Origin: an uncultured Alistipes sp.
GTDB lineage: Bacteria > Bacteroidota > Bacteroidia > Bacteroidales > Rikenellaceae
Assembly (NCBI GenBank): GCA_944321205.1
Contig: CALUKK010000056.1
Coordinates: forward strand, 1 to 36,138
Length of the DNA stretch: 36,138 nucleotides
Direction: 5' to 3'
Of the stretch, positions 20,201-28,041 are shown in pieces. Numbering within the stretch: the first letter of the stretch is position 1; every line of letters begins with the position of its first letter. Made by a program: the position numbers and the translations under genes. The notes beneath the pieces are model-generated. The model was not told the origin of the DNA. It did no database searches and saw only the letters and a list, made by a program, of their open reading frames with translations.

Positions 20201-20419
20201 CGTGAGATCCTCCTTGATCGATACGCTGGCTCCGACAAGCGGACGCCCCTGCGCATCGACGACCACGCCCCGGAATTGCGACTTCTGAGGTTGTGCCGTC
20301 GAGACGACCGGCCGCTCGGAAGCCGCGATGTCCCAAGGTGCAAAAAAGAACACGAGAAACAAAGCTGCCAACAGAACGGAGCTTAGCGGGTTAGTAGTTA
20401 AAGGTTTTTTTGCAATCAT
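17204..20419 (-). CDS. SusC/RagA family TonB-linked outer-membrane transporter (first pair)
   Basis: The start is set at the ATG at 20419, giving 1071 residues; the reading frame also opens at a TTG nine bases upstream. A hydrophobic signal segment ends around residue 35. Residues about 50-125 are a carboxypeptidase-regulatory-like domain (FRGVVVDAQGRPLVGASV...TDINGNF). A TonB-box-like DEVQIIAYGTQ segment follows, then the plug (YVRGSSTL, LVLVDGIERP, ITVLKDASATAVFGVRGANG) and the barrel, ending in FGLKLNF. Length and layout are normal for SusC. It is the first gene of the operon, facing the divergent regulator, and its product imports oligosaccharides in a TonB-dependent way together with the next gene's SusD. 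Confidence 0.96.
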   Translation of the reverse strand: MIAKKPLTTNPLSSVLLAALFLVFFFAPWDIAASERPVVSTAQPQKSQFRGVVVDAQGRPLVGASVSIKEDLTVGTTTDINGNFNLGYAAKSATLLITYIGYADKEVRVMADTSTRIELSEDSEMLDEVQIIAYGTQSKVSVTGSMSSIRTEELLKVPSASITNALAGAMTGVTSVQNIGQPGNEDATLYVRGSSTLSSDGSDQPLVLVDGIERPFSQIDPNEVADITVLKDASATAVFGVRGANGVILVTTRRGSKGKARISVSSNVSVQTPTRDVEMCDSYQTALLYNEKLDNDRSTGQRFSDFALQAYQSGEYPLIYPNTDWKELIFKDYYLQTQHNINISGGTDRVRYFTSLGYLYQDGMMKQFNTLDYDNTYSYNRFNYRVNLDIDVTKSTLLKVNLGGRVGAVHEPVGHSNGIWRMVNWAVPYSGPGLSPDGYPVIVGEGYIPTVGVNALLGFYGLGYVNRTKNDLNIDLALEQSLDCITKGLKFHVKGSYNTYYTMTVKRSGNVKRYYTFFEGSLTQPGLAIEDPDFNRNVVTQVRLEDKPLSYAESFTRDRNWYLEAGLNYDRTFGKVHKVSALLLYNQNRVYYPKDSEGNAMDYQYIPRSYCGLVGRLSYGYDNRYLFDFNIGYNGSENFAPGKTRFGVFPSGSVGWVISEEQFMKNQEFISFLKLRASYGIVGNDRIGVDRFLYMDGVWSVNNAGYNFGVNSSTKENAAAEGQLGNPEITWETSAKQNYGLDLSVLNDRLTLNVDYFRETRSNILITSNTTPGILTMQFPKLNRGEVFNHGYEISLKWMDRMKDFNYWIQANVSYARNKIIFMDEVKHKNDFNYQTGRSTGLTYGYRFDRFYAVEDFEDPEKGILRDDLPTPTFGVPHPGDCKYVDLDGDGDIDADDQTYMGYSTLRPEYVFGLNMGLDWKGWSFSMRWTGATNVTRNITNDYRYPYSAGGKRALFQYMADERWTPETAATATMPRFSDSSKSLNYDVNSSLWLRDASYLRLKTIQIGYTFSGKAWLRKIGMSSLNLYLSGYNLLTFDYIKFIDPEAKTYGGADNQYPIAKMVTFGLKLNF

Positions 20420-20627
20420 GGCAAACAATTATTAAATTTTCGCAATTCTAAGGTAGAGATTGCTCACGCCTTTCAGGGCCAAAATTGTGGCAAAGACCTC
20501 GATTCCCGTTTCACGGGGCGAACGTGATGCGATTTTCCCTCTATTTTGACGCGTTTGTCAACCTGCCGGCAAACAACATACGCCCGGATCGAAGAGCCGT
20601 GACGTCTTTTTCGACCCTTTTTTCCAC

Positions 20628-20657
20628 CAAAAATACAACAAAACCGAACGAATCAAA
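20628..20657 (-). promoter_or_regulatory. Candidate promoter of the susC-led operon
   Basis: On the minus strand there is TATTTTTG (20635-20628), fitting the Bacteroidota -7 box TAnnTTTG, with TTTG at 20657-20654 as the -33 box. The spacing is 18 bases, one short of the usual 19-21. Transcription would start near 20622, about 200 bases ahead of susC. Confidence 0.45.
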
Positions 20658-20770
20658 CCCGGTTCTTTCCGTTTCCGGAGAGATTCGCACGTCGCACTCA
20701 ACGCGGCACTCCCTCCACGGACTTTTTTTCATTCTTGTAAAAAAAGAGCCGGCGACACAAAAAAATTCAT

Positions 20771-20778
20771 TATCTTTG
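20771..20778 (+). promoter_or_regulatory. Candidate -7 box of the hybrid two-component regulator gene
   Basis: TATCTTTG matches TAnnTTTG exactly. No good -33 TTTG lies at the normal distance, so this may be a weak or activator-dependent promoter. Transcription would start near 20784. That would leave almost no leader before the ATG at 20787 but about 60 bases before the ATG at 20844, which supports the later start. Confidence 0.5.
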
Positions 20779-20843
20779 TTTGAAACATGAAGTCCGCACG
20801 CCCGGCATCCCGGAGCATCCCGGGACCAAACTCCGTCAACAGC

Positions 20844-23800
20844 ATGAAACGTCATTCGGTTCTCCTTCTTCTGCTACTTTTGTCACTGCCCGGCCTCCTC
20901 CGGACCCGGACGGCACATGCCCAAATCCCCGAACCGCAATTCGAGACGATCAACAATCTGAAGAATCTCCCCTACAAGGATATCCTGTGTCTCTATCAGG
21001 ATCCCCAGGGTTACATCTGGATCGGAACCGGAAACGGTCTCTACCGCTTCAACGGCTACAACACCGAAGAGTTCCGCTCGAACATGAGTCACCCCGATAT
21101 CCTGGCCGGAAACCGGATCACCTGCATGACCGAAGACCGGGAGCAGCACCTCTACATCGGAACCTCGCAGGGTCTCAGCATCATCGACAAGAAAACCGGC
21201 AGAATCCGCCGGAGCCTCAACAAGGAGATCAACAAAAGCATTGCAAGCCTGCTCTGCACCTCGGACAACAAGATCCTCATCGGAACCAACAAGGGGCTCT
21301 ACCGATACGACATCCGGACCGACTCGTGTACGAACATTTTCGACAAAACCATCAAGGGGCTTCTCGAAGACAGCCGCGGCGACATCTGGATCGGAACCTG
21401 GTCGGACGGACTCTTCCGATATCAGACCGCAAGGGGAGGGGAATTCATCAGATATCCGAAGATGAACCGATACAACTCGGCCCACGTCATCTTCGAAGAT
21501 TCGAGAAACCGGATCTGGGTCGGCAGCTACGGCAACGGAATCACCCTGCTCCACAACCCCTACGACCTCGACCACTTCTCCTGGACGACGTACGACACCT
21601 CCACGCCCGACAATGCCCTCAGCGACGACTATGTCTATACGATCCAGGAGAATCGCGAAACTGGCATGCTGTGGGTCGGAACCCGGAACGGAATCAGCAT
21701 CGCCTCCACCGAACAGGAGAGCGTCGTGTGGAAAAACATCTTTGCAAGCTATGATCCCCACCGTCTGAAAAGCTGCGAAATCAACACCATCATCAACGAT
21801 CTGGACGGAAACATCTGGATCGGAACCAGCGGCAGCGGCGTCTACTATGTCAAGACCCAGAATTACAAGTTCAGAAACAACGAATTGAGCCCGATTCTGA
21901 ACCAATGGCACTCCAGCATGGTCCGGGCGCTGCTCGTCGACGGGGATTATCTGTGGCTCGGAATCGGCAACAACGGTCTCTACAAACTGGATCGAAACGG
22001 CGGAATCCTCGAACATTACAACAACTTCAAGGATACCTGGGCCCAAAGATCCATCACGCGCATCAATACGATCGGGCGCTTCGACGACGGAAAACGCCTG
22101 CTGGTCGGCACCTTGAGCGGCCTGTACATCTACCGGAACCGGCACATCGAGGAGTACAAGGGGAAAGAGCTCGCCCGGAAAAGCATCAACCAGATCATCC
22201 AGGCGGACGGAAAGTTCTACATCGCGGCGAAATACCTCGTCTGCGGACTCGATCAACACTCGCTCGCATGCACGCCGCTGCTCGACCGCAAGATCATCTT
22301 CACCACCATCGCAAAGAGTGGCGACACGCTGTGGGTGGGGAGCGAATCCGACGGCATCTTCCGGATTCCGCTCCAGGCCGACACCTGCGATACCGCACGG
22401 ATCAAACACTACAGCCAGGCCGACGGCCTCACTCCGACCAACGACATCCTCCACCTGGCGGTCGACAGCAAAGGGCGGATCTGGGCCGGAACGAACGGTG
22501 CCGGACTGTGTCTCTACGACGAGCGGTCCGACTCCTTCCTCTCGATCAACTCCAGAATCGATTTCCCGACAGACTATATCGCCAGCATCGGGGAGGACGA
22601 CAGCGGCGCTTTCTGGCTCGGGAGCAACAACGGTCTGATCAAATTCGACTTCAACGACTCGATCCGCCTCTCCCGGACCCAGGTCTTCAACAAGAACAAC
22701 GGTCTGGCTGACGATTACTTCACGCTGCGTGCCGTGGCCCGGGGCCCCCGGGGCGAGATGATCTTCGGAACACACCAGGGATATGTCGCATTCCGGCCCC
22801 GGGAGATCAAGACATCCCGCGAATACAGCCGGGCAACCATCACCGACATCAAGCTCAACAACATTTCGCTCAACGCCCTGCCTCCGGCCGAGCGCGACAG
22901 AATCAGCACCCTGCTTCCGGGATATACCTCGCGAATCACCATCCCGGACAAATACAACAGCTTCACCATCGAGTTCGTACCCATGACCTACACCAATCCC
23001 GAAAAGGTGAGGTATGCCTATCGGCTCGACGGATACGACAACGCATGGATATATACCTCCAACGACATGCGGTTCGCCCACTACACGAACCTTCCGGCCG
23101 GAAACTATCGCTTCTATCTGAAGGCCACCAATAAATACGGGGTCTGGGACGAACGAAACCTCCGGACACTGGAGGTCCGGATCCTGCCCCCGCCCTGGAA
23201 AAGCGGGTGGGCCTGTCTGCTCTATGCGCTGATCGTGATTCTGCTGATCACCTACATCTTCAAAACCACCCGACAGAAGATCAAACTCCGAACCGAGATC
23301 AAGATCCGACAGATCGAAAAGGACAAGGACGATGAACTGACCCAGACCAAACTCCGCTTCTTCACCAACATCACGCACGAACTCTTTACGCCCATCACCA
23401 TCATCGCGGCAGCCCTGGAAGAGGTGCGGGAGCTGATTCCGCGGGTCAAATACGAGATCATAGCCAGCAATACCAACCGGCTCATCCGTCTGATACAGCA
23501 GATCCTGGAGTTCCGCAAGGCCGAAACGGGCAATCTCAGACTCCAGGTGCACAGGCAGGATCTGTCGAGGTTCATCGCCAAGCACATCGAGAGCTTCATC
23601 CCGCTGATGAAGAAAAAGAACATCGCCATCTCGTTCAACCACGACTCCACAGAGCACGCCGAGATCTATTTCGATCCGGACAAGATCGACAAGATCCTCT
23701 ACAACCTGCTCTCCAACGCCCTCAAATACAACAAGGAGGGCAACCGGGTCGAGGTCGGGCTGCAATACGACGACCAAAAGCACACGGCCTGCATTTCCGT

Positions 23801-24923
23801 TGCGGACAACGGGTCGGGACTCTCGGAAAAGGTCATGAAGAATCTCTTCAAGCGATTCTACGACGGCGACTTCCGGGCGTATCACACCGTGGGAACCGGC
23901 ATCGGACTGTCGCTGGTCCACGATCTGGTTCTTCTGCACAAAGGATCGATCGACGTGGTCAACACCCCCGGAAAAGGGGTGCGCTTCAACATCACGATTC
24001 CGGTCGGTATCGAGGCCTACACCCCGGAAGAGTGTTATGAACGCAAGCAGCAAAACGACATTCTGGAGTATGAGGGCGGCGGGCAATCCACGGACGACAA
24101 TCCGGAGGATCGGCGTTCCACCATCCTCGTCGTCGAGGACAACCCCGATCTGCTGCTGCTCATACACGGCATGCTCGCCAGAAAATACAACGTCTTCGAT
24201 GCCGAAGACGGCAAGGCCGCGCTGGCCCTGCTGGAGAAGGAGAACATCGATCTGGTCGTCTCGGACATCATGATGCCCGAGATGGACGGGTATGAACTCT
24301 GCCGATCCATCAAGCAGAACATCAACTACAACCACATTCCCGTCGTGCTGCTTACGGCAAAGGCCGAGGATGAAGCGGCCGTCGAGGCCTACGAATCGGG
24401 CGCGGACGGATTCATCACCAAACCCTTCTCGATCAACCGACTCATGGCCCGCATCAACAACCTGCTCAGCATCCGGGCTCAAAACATCTCGCAATTCAAG
24501 AAACAGGCGATCTTCAACACCGACAACATCGAGTTCACAACCCGCGACGAAGAGTTCATCAAGGCGGTGCTTGCGTGTGTGAACAGCCACTATTCCGAGC
24601 CGGATTTCGACCAGAGCCGACTGGCGGAGATGATGTCGCTGAGCAAATCCACGCTCCATCGGAAGCTCACCTCGCTGATCGGAATGACCGCCGCCACGCT
24701 CATCAAGAACATCCGATTGAAGATCGCCCGCGAGATGTTGAAAAAGAAAGGGGGCAGCAGAGTCTCCGAAATCGCCTATGCCGTCGGGTTCAACGACCCC
24801 AAGTATTTCAGCATCTGCTTCAAAAAGGAGTACGGGACCCTTCCGAGCAACTACGAAGAGCAGGAAACGACTCCCGACGGAACCGGCACTCCGGACGAAA
24901 CCCCTTCCGGCTCCGAAGCATAA
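20844..24923 (+). CDS. Hybrid two-component system (HTCS) sensor-regulator of the PUL
   Basis: This 1359-residue protein is counted from the ATG at 20844, which starts directly on a signal sequence (MKRHSVLLLL...AHA); an in-frame ATG at 20787 adds 19 non-hydrophobic residues. Residues about 35-690 hold repeated Reg_prop blades with WIGTxxGLxR-type motifs, forming a two-propeller periplasmic sensor. A Y_Y_Y domain follows at about 700-770, and one membrane helix at about 789-807. The cytoplasmic part has a HisKA domain (phosphoacceptor His845 in NITHELFTP), a HATPase (NLLSNALKYN, DNGSGLS, GTGIGLSL), a receiver (phosphoacceptor Asp1141, KPFS lysine) and an AraC-type DNA-binding domain at about 1250-1340. 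It is divergent from the operon, the usual position for a regulator that senses an oligosaccharide in the periplasm and activates the locus. Confidence 0.95.
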   Translation: MKRHSVLLLLLLLSLPGLLRTRTAHAQIPEPQFETINNLKNLPYKDILCLYQDPQGYIWIGTGNGLYRFNGYNTEEFRSNMSHPDILAGNRITCMTEDREQHLYIGTSQGLSIIDKKTGRIRRSLNKEINKSIASLLCTSDNKILIGTNKGLYRYDIRTDSCTNIFDKTIKGLLEDSRGDIWIGTWSDGLFRYQTARGGEFIRYPKMNRYNSAHVIFEDSRNRIWVGSYGNGITLLHNPYDLDHFSWTTYDTSTPDNALSDDYVYTIQENRETGMLWVGTRNGISIASTEQESVVWKNIFASYDPHRLKSCEINTIINDLDGNIWIGTSGSGVYYVKTQNYKFRNNELSPILNQWHSSMVRALLVDGDYLWLGIGNNGLYKLDRNGGILEHYNNFKDTWAQRSITRINTIGRFDDGKRLLVGTLSGLYIYRNRHIEEYKGKELARKSINQIIQADGKFYIAAKYLVCGLDQHSLACTPLLDRKIIFTTIAKSGDTLWVGSESDGIFRIPLQADTCDTARIKHYSQADGLTPTNDILHLAVDSKGRIWAGTNGAGLCLYDERSDSFLSINSRIDFPTDYIASIGEDDSGAFWLGSNNGLIKFDFNDSIRLSRTQVFNKNNGLADDYFTLRAVARGPRGEMIFGTHQGYVAFRPREIKTSREYSRATITDIKLNNISLNALPPAERDRISTLLPGYTSRITIPDKYNSFTIEFVPMTYTNPEKVRYAYRLDGYDNAWIYTSNDMRFAHYTNLPAGNYRFYLKATNKYGVWDERNLRTLEVRILPPPWKSGWACLLYALIVILLITYIFKTTRQKIKLRTEIKIRQIEKDKDDELTQTKLRFFTNITHELFTPITIIAAALEEVRELIPRVKYEIIASNTNRLIRLIQQILEFRKAETGNLRLQVHRQDLSRFIAKHIESFIPLMKKKNIAISFNHDSTEHAEIYFDPDKIDKILYNLLSNALKYNKEGNRVEVGLQYDDQKHTACISVADNGSGLSEKVMKNLFKRFYDGDFRAYHTVGTGIGLSLVHDLVLLHKGSIDVVNTPGKGVRFNITIPVGIEAYTPEECYERKQQNDILEYEGGGQSTDDNPEDRRSTILVVEDNPDLLLLIHGMLARKYNVFDAEDGKAALALLEKENIDLVVSDIMMPEMDGYELCRSIKQNINYNHIPVVLLTAKAEDEAAVEAYESGADGFITKPFSINRLMARINNLLSIRAQNISQFKKQAIFNTDNIEFTTRDEEFIKAVLACVNSHYSEPDFDQSRLAEMMSLSKSTLHRKLTSLIGMTAATLIKNIRLKIAREMLKKKGGSRVSEIAYAVGFNDPKYFSICFKKEYGTLPSNYEEQETTPDGTGTPDETPSGSEA

Positions 24924-24927
24924 CAAA

Positions 24928-24968
24928 AAAGGGTGTCGGGCGATCTTGTGGATCGCCCGACACCCTTT
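24928..24968 (-). terminator. Terminator between thrC and the convergent HTCS gene
   Basis: A perfect 18-bp inverted repeat (24928-24945 with 24951-24968) encloses the loop TTGTG. Read on the minus strand it is followed by TTTTTTGTTA, a good U-tract, so it ends the thrB-thrC transcript. On the plus strand only TTTCGG follows, so it works less clearly for the HTCS gene, whose stop codon it touches. Confidence 0.9.
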
Positions 24969-25025
24969 CGGAACAGGAGCCGCACCCGGCAAGAGTCCTT
25001 GTACGTATCGACAGACACGCCCCCT

Positions 25026-26318
25026 TCAGACCCGGGCCACGTACTCCTCCAGAGCCGCAAGATCCACGGGCAACGGATCGGAATGCTGCGGACGTCGGGT
25101 CAGGACGGCCAGGCGTTCCGGCAGCGTGACCGTACGTCCGGTCACGGCAGAGATCACCTCGCCGAACTTCGCGGGATGTGCCGTCGAAAGGTAAAAGCCC
25201 GGCTTGCCGACAGCCACCGAAGCGGCATATCCGATGGCGCTGTGGGGATCCGAAAGATATCCGCAACGTTCATACAGCGCATCGATCGTTCGGCGAATCT
25301 GCGCATTGTCGCACCGGTATCCGACCAGTTCCGCACGCAACGCCTCGGGATCCTCGCCACAAAGCCACAGCATCCGTTCGAAATTGCTCGGAGCACCCAC
25401 GTCCATGGCGCTGGCCGGCGTCTGGACCGACGGGCGCGGACGATAGACGCCCGTCTGCAAAAACTCCGGAACCACATCGTTGAGATTCGATGCCGCCACG
25501 AATCCCCCCACGGGAAGACCCATCCTCCGGGCCAACATGCCGGCAGCCAGATTGCCGTAGTTGCCGCTCGGAACCACAATCACCGGAAGATCGCCTCCGG
25601 TCTCCTGCCGCCAGCGGAAATAACCGTACACGTAGTAGAAGGCCTGCGGCACCCAACGCAGCAGATTGATCGAATTGGCCGACGTCACGCAGCGCCGGCG
25701 ACGGAACGCCTCGTCGGCAAAAAGAGCCTTGACAAGCCGCTGACAGTCGTCAAACGTCCCGGAGACCCGCAACGGATGGATATTGCCGCCGAGCGCCGTC
25801 ATCTGACACTCCTGCAAACGACTGATCTTCCCTTCGGGATAGAGCACCACCACGTCGACACCCGGAACGTTGTAAAAACCGTGGGCCACGGCACTGCCCG
25901 TATCGCCGGACGTGGCCGTCAGAATGACCAGCCGCTCCTCGGGACGCCCCAGCAGCCCGACCATCCGGCCCATGAATCCCGCACCGAAATCCTTGAAGGC
26001 ACAGGTCGGGCCGTGGAAGAGTTCGAGCGTGTAACGACCCCGCCCCACCCGACGCATCGGAACCGGAAAATCATACAACGCGTCCAATTCGCGACGCACC
26101 GCCTGCGCGTCGAAATCCCCGTCGAAAAAGAGACCCGCCAGATAACTCGCCAGCGAGGCATAAGACTCTCCGGCCCGACGTTCCGCCTCGGACAGATCGA
26201 TCTGCGGAATCCGCTCCGGGACAAAAAGCCCGCCATCGGGAGCCAGCCCCATCATGGCAGCCTCCCGCAGCGTATATCCGTTTTTCCGTTCCCGATCTCT
26301 GGTACTGAACCAATTCAT
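25026..26318 (-). CDS. thrC: Threonine synthase
   Basis: ThrC is a PLP enzyme that converts O-phosphohomoserine to threonine in the cytoplasm. At 430 residues it is close to E. coli ThrC (428). The start is the ATG at 26318, giving MNWFSTRDRE; the longer frame has no family similarity. The N-terminal domain has the usual NGYTLREA...APDGGLFVPE opening. The PLP lysine is Lys109 in the FKDFGAGF motif, and the cofactor phosphate loop appears as TSGDTGSA. The gene follows thrB by 14 bases, so the two form one unit, and it is followed by a strong terminator. Expression is likely under the threonine-rich leader upstream of thrB. Confidence 0.97.
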   Translation of the reverse strand: MNWFSTRDRERKNGYTLREAAMMGLAPDGGLFVPERIPQIDLSEAERRAGESYASLASYLAGLFFDGDFDAQAVRRELDALYDFPVPMRRVGRGRYTLELFHGPTCAFKDFGAGFMGRMVGLLGRPEERLVILTATSGDTGSAVAHGFYNVPGVDVVVLYPEGKISRLQECQMTALGGNIHPLRVSGTFDDCQRLVKALFADEAFRRRRCVTSANSINLLRWVPQAFYYVYGYFRWRQETGGDLPVIVVPSGNYGNLAAGMLARRMGLPVGGFVAASNLNDVVPEFLQTGVYRPRPSVQTPASAMDVGAPSNFERMLWLCGEDPEALRAELVGYRCDNAQIRRTIDALYERCGYLSDPHSAIGYAASVAVGKPGFYLSTAHPAKFGEVISAVTGRTVTLPERLAVLTRRPQHSDPLPVDLAALEEYVARV

Positions 26319-26332
26319 GACTTCATTTTTTA

Positions 26333-27259
26333 TTATTCGACAATCCGTGCACCCGCATTCGAGACCCGACCCGCATAGGTCCTGCATTCAATGCCGCGCA
26401 TCGCAAAGTGCTCCTTCATCCGATCGGCAATCCGGCAAGCCACGGCATAATCCGACGCCAGGGCAAAGACCGAAGGTCCCGATCCGGCAATGTTCAGAGC
26501 CAGGGCCCCCTCATCGAGAGCCGTCTGCTTCAACACATCATAATCGGGGATAAAGCCCTTGCGATAGGGTTCGATGACGGCATCGTGCATCGACCGGCCG
26601 ATCAGCGCCACGTCGCGCAGGGCAAAGCCTGCCACCAGTCCCCCGACATTTCCCCACTGCGTCACGGCCTTCGAGAGGGGAATCTCGCGGGGAAGAACCT
26701 CCCGGGCCATTTTCGTACTGACGACGATGGCCGGATGGACTACGGCATAGAAAAAGTTGTCGGGAACGGGCAGACGCACAATGTCGAACGGTTCGTAACC
26801 GCGGATCAACACCACGCCGCCCAACAGGGCCGGACCCACATTGTCGGCATGAGCCGTACCTCCCAGCAACGCCTCGCCCTGCATGGCGAACTCCACGAGC
26901 TGCTTGCCCGAGAAGGGCCGGCCCAACAATTCGTTGATCCCGTAGACGGCCGCAGCCGACGAGGCGGCACTCGATCCGATCCCGCTTCCGGGCACGATCT
27001 TTTCGAGCAGGCGGATCTCGATCCGCACCGAGCGTCCATAAGCCTCAAGCAACGCCCGTACGGCCGGCGTGATGACATTTTCCTCGAGCGATTCGGGGAG
27101 TGAAACCCCGCTGTCGTTGTGGATCGAGAGCCCTTCGGCGTCCATCTCGACCCCCACCTCCATCAAATCACCCACTCCATCGAGCGTCAGGCCCATCACA
27201 TCGAACCCACAGCCCAGATTCGCCACCGTCCCCGGGGCAAAGACTTTGATATGTTTCAT
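26333..27259 (-). CDS. thrB: Homoserine kinase
   Basis: ThrB phosphorylates L-homoserine with ATP, giving the substrate of ThrC. The protein has 308 residues from the ATG at 27259 (MKHIKVFAPGTVANLGCGFD), matching the GHMP-kinase family start. The ATP-binding motif VPGSGIGSSAASSAAA lies near residues 90-105, and the C-terminal GHMP segment with NIAGSGPSVFAL is intact. No thrA (aspartokinase/homoserine dehydrogenase) gene is next to it; that step must be encoded elsewhere. About 400 bases of transcribed leader precede it, containing a Thr-rich reading frame and several hairpins. Confidence 0.97.
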   Translation of the reverse strand: MKHIKVFAPGTVANLGCGFDVMGLTLDGVGDLMEVGVEMDAEGLSIHNDSGVSLPESLEENVITPAVRALLEAYGRSVRIEIRLLEKIVPGSGIGSSAASSAAAVYGINELLGRPFSGKQLVEFAMQGEALLGGTAHADNVGPALLGGVVLIRGYEPFDIVRLPVPDNFFYAVVHPAIVVSTKMAREVLPREIPLSKAVTQWGNVGGLVAGFALRDVALIGRSMHDAVIEPYRKGFIPDYDVLKQTALDEGALALNIAGSGPSVFALASDYAVACRIADRMKEHFAMRGIECRTYAGRVSNAGARIVE

Positions 27260-27487
27260 TTCGATTCTGCGTTTTAAGATAAAACCACCTTGTTCGGATG
27301 CTCCGAAGAGACTCCCCGGCGGGGAGAGATATTCCGGAATCGGATCGGATGAATCCGGCACATGCGTCGTGCATGTCCTCAAAGCGGAATTCCGGATATT
27401 GTTCGGAGATGTTTGCGATACCTTTTTTCCGCTCCGGCAGCCTGGGCCGGAAGATGCAGGCTACGAAGCCGTGCGACGGAATATTGA
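27260..27487 (-). promoter_or_regulatory. Structured thr leader RNA between leader peptide and thrB
   Basis: This 228-base untranslated stretch is rich in inverted repeats: TTCGGA/TCCGAA (27293-27298 with 27302-27307), CTCCCC/GGGGAG (27312-27317 with 27321-27326), and ACATGC/GCATGT (27360-27365 with 27371-27376). Two mutually exclusive stems also overlap around 27435-27470. The CTCCCC/GGGGAG stem is followed on the minus strand by TCTCTTC and is the best candidate for an attenuator terminator, though its U-tract is poor. A second copy of CTCCGAA near 27400 could compete for the TTCGGAG arm. I infer a regulatory role from the Thr-rich peptide upstream; the exact switch is not resolved. Confidence 0.5.
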
Positions 27488-27667
27488 CTATTCGACCCCC
27501 ACAGGGGTACCGGTACCGGTAGTGACGGTAGTGATCGTGATGGTAAACGTCGTGGAGAGGTGAGCCGCGAAATGACGCGTCCAACCGCAAAGTGTCCGGG
27601 TCGCGAAAAATCCGCAGCCCTGACCGAGTCCCCGACTCTTCAACGTATGGTGCCTTTGAAGATCCAT
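27488..27667 (-). CDS. Threonine-rich leader peptide of the thrBC operon
   Basis: This short frame ends in a striking tract: in the 16 codons from ACG at about 27550 to 27503 there are ten threonine and two isoleucine codons, followed by PVGVE and TAG. E. coli thrL has the same kind of Thr/Ile composition. The role would be to sense charged tRNA-Thr (and tRNA-Ile) by ribosome stalling, not to make a functional protein. The only ATG in frame downstream of the promoter is at 27667, giving 59 residues, almost exactly at the predicted transcription start, so translation may be leaderless. A TTG at 27643 is an alternative start. The frame itself is clear; the start codon is uncertain. Confidence 0.72.
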   Translation of the reverse strand: MDLQRHHTLKSRGLGQGCGFFATRTLCGWTRHFAAHLSTTFTITITTVTTGTGTPVGVE

Positions 27668-27673
27668 CGAGGG

Positions 27674-27705
27674 CAAATATAAAACAAATATTTTAATAAT
27701 CCAAA
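27674..27705 (-). promoter_or_regulatory. Promoter of the thr leader-thrB-thrC operon
   Basis: On the minus strand TTTG (27705-27702) and TATATTTG (27681-27674) are separated by 20 bases, an exact fit to the Bacteroidota consensus TTTG-N19-21-TAnnTTTG. Transcription should start near 27668. Confidence 0.82.
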
Positions 27706-27984
27706 TCCGGTAACGATCCGTAACCATTTTTTATCAAAAACCAATACCATACCTTATATATAAGTGTATAACAGGCTATTCCAGGACGGGAAATCACAAA
27801 AAACCGAAAGCCGGCAATGAATTTTCCCTCCCAAACAAGACCCAAACCCCGGAATGAGTATTTTCTCGCCCAAAACAGGATTACAAATCGTAAGTACAGA
27901 CCCTTAAATTTTTACGATCCATAAATCAAATCCAAAAAGATTCGTTTCGGATCGTCACATTATTAAATTTTTTTAGGAAATTTC
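27706..27984. other. AT-rich intergenic region between divergent thr and ilv promoters
   Basis: These 279 bases lie between two outward consensus promoters and carry no gene that I can support. The composition is much richer in A and T than the flanks. Short ACGATCC/GGATCGT sequences occur at about 27709, 27916 and 27948, which could be regulator sites, but three short matches are weak evidence. Confidence 0.5.
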
Positions 27985-28015
27985 TTGCTCATTCCGTTTA
28001 AGTTCCCTATCTTTG
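27985..28015 (+). promoter_or_regulatory. Promoter of the ilv leader-ilvDBNC-asnB operon
   Basis: TTG at 27985-27987 (preceded by C) and TATCTTTG at 28008-28015 are 20 bases apart, fitting the Bacteroidota -33/-7 pattern. Transcription should start near 28020, giving a 5' leader of about 20 bases before the leader-peptide ATG and about 205 bases before ilvD. Confidence 0.82.
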
Positions 28016-28041
28016 CTTCACAACCAAAAGGAACGGAAGGC

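Larger units (their letters stand above)
20420..20843. other. Divergent regulatory intergenic region between the PUL operon and its regulator
   Basis: About 420 bases separate the first susC start from the regulator's chosen start codon, and no convincing gene lies between them. It holds the two outward promoter candidates listed separately. It also holds an 8-bp inverted repeat, CTTTTTTT at 20722-20729 and AAAAAAAG at 20739-20746, just upstream of the regulator promoter. The susC mRNA would have a 5' leader of about 200 bases. The AraC-type regulator's operator should lie here, but I could not identify a repeated binding motif by eye. Confidence 0.55.

Noticed and set aside
20883-24992. Open frame of 1369 codons on the minus strand opposite the HTCS gene
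   Set aside because: The plus-strand frame has all HTCS domains. The minus frame is a Val/Asp/Gly-rich mirror and runs through the terminator.
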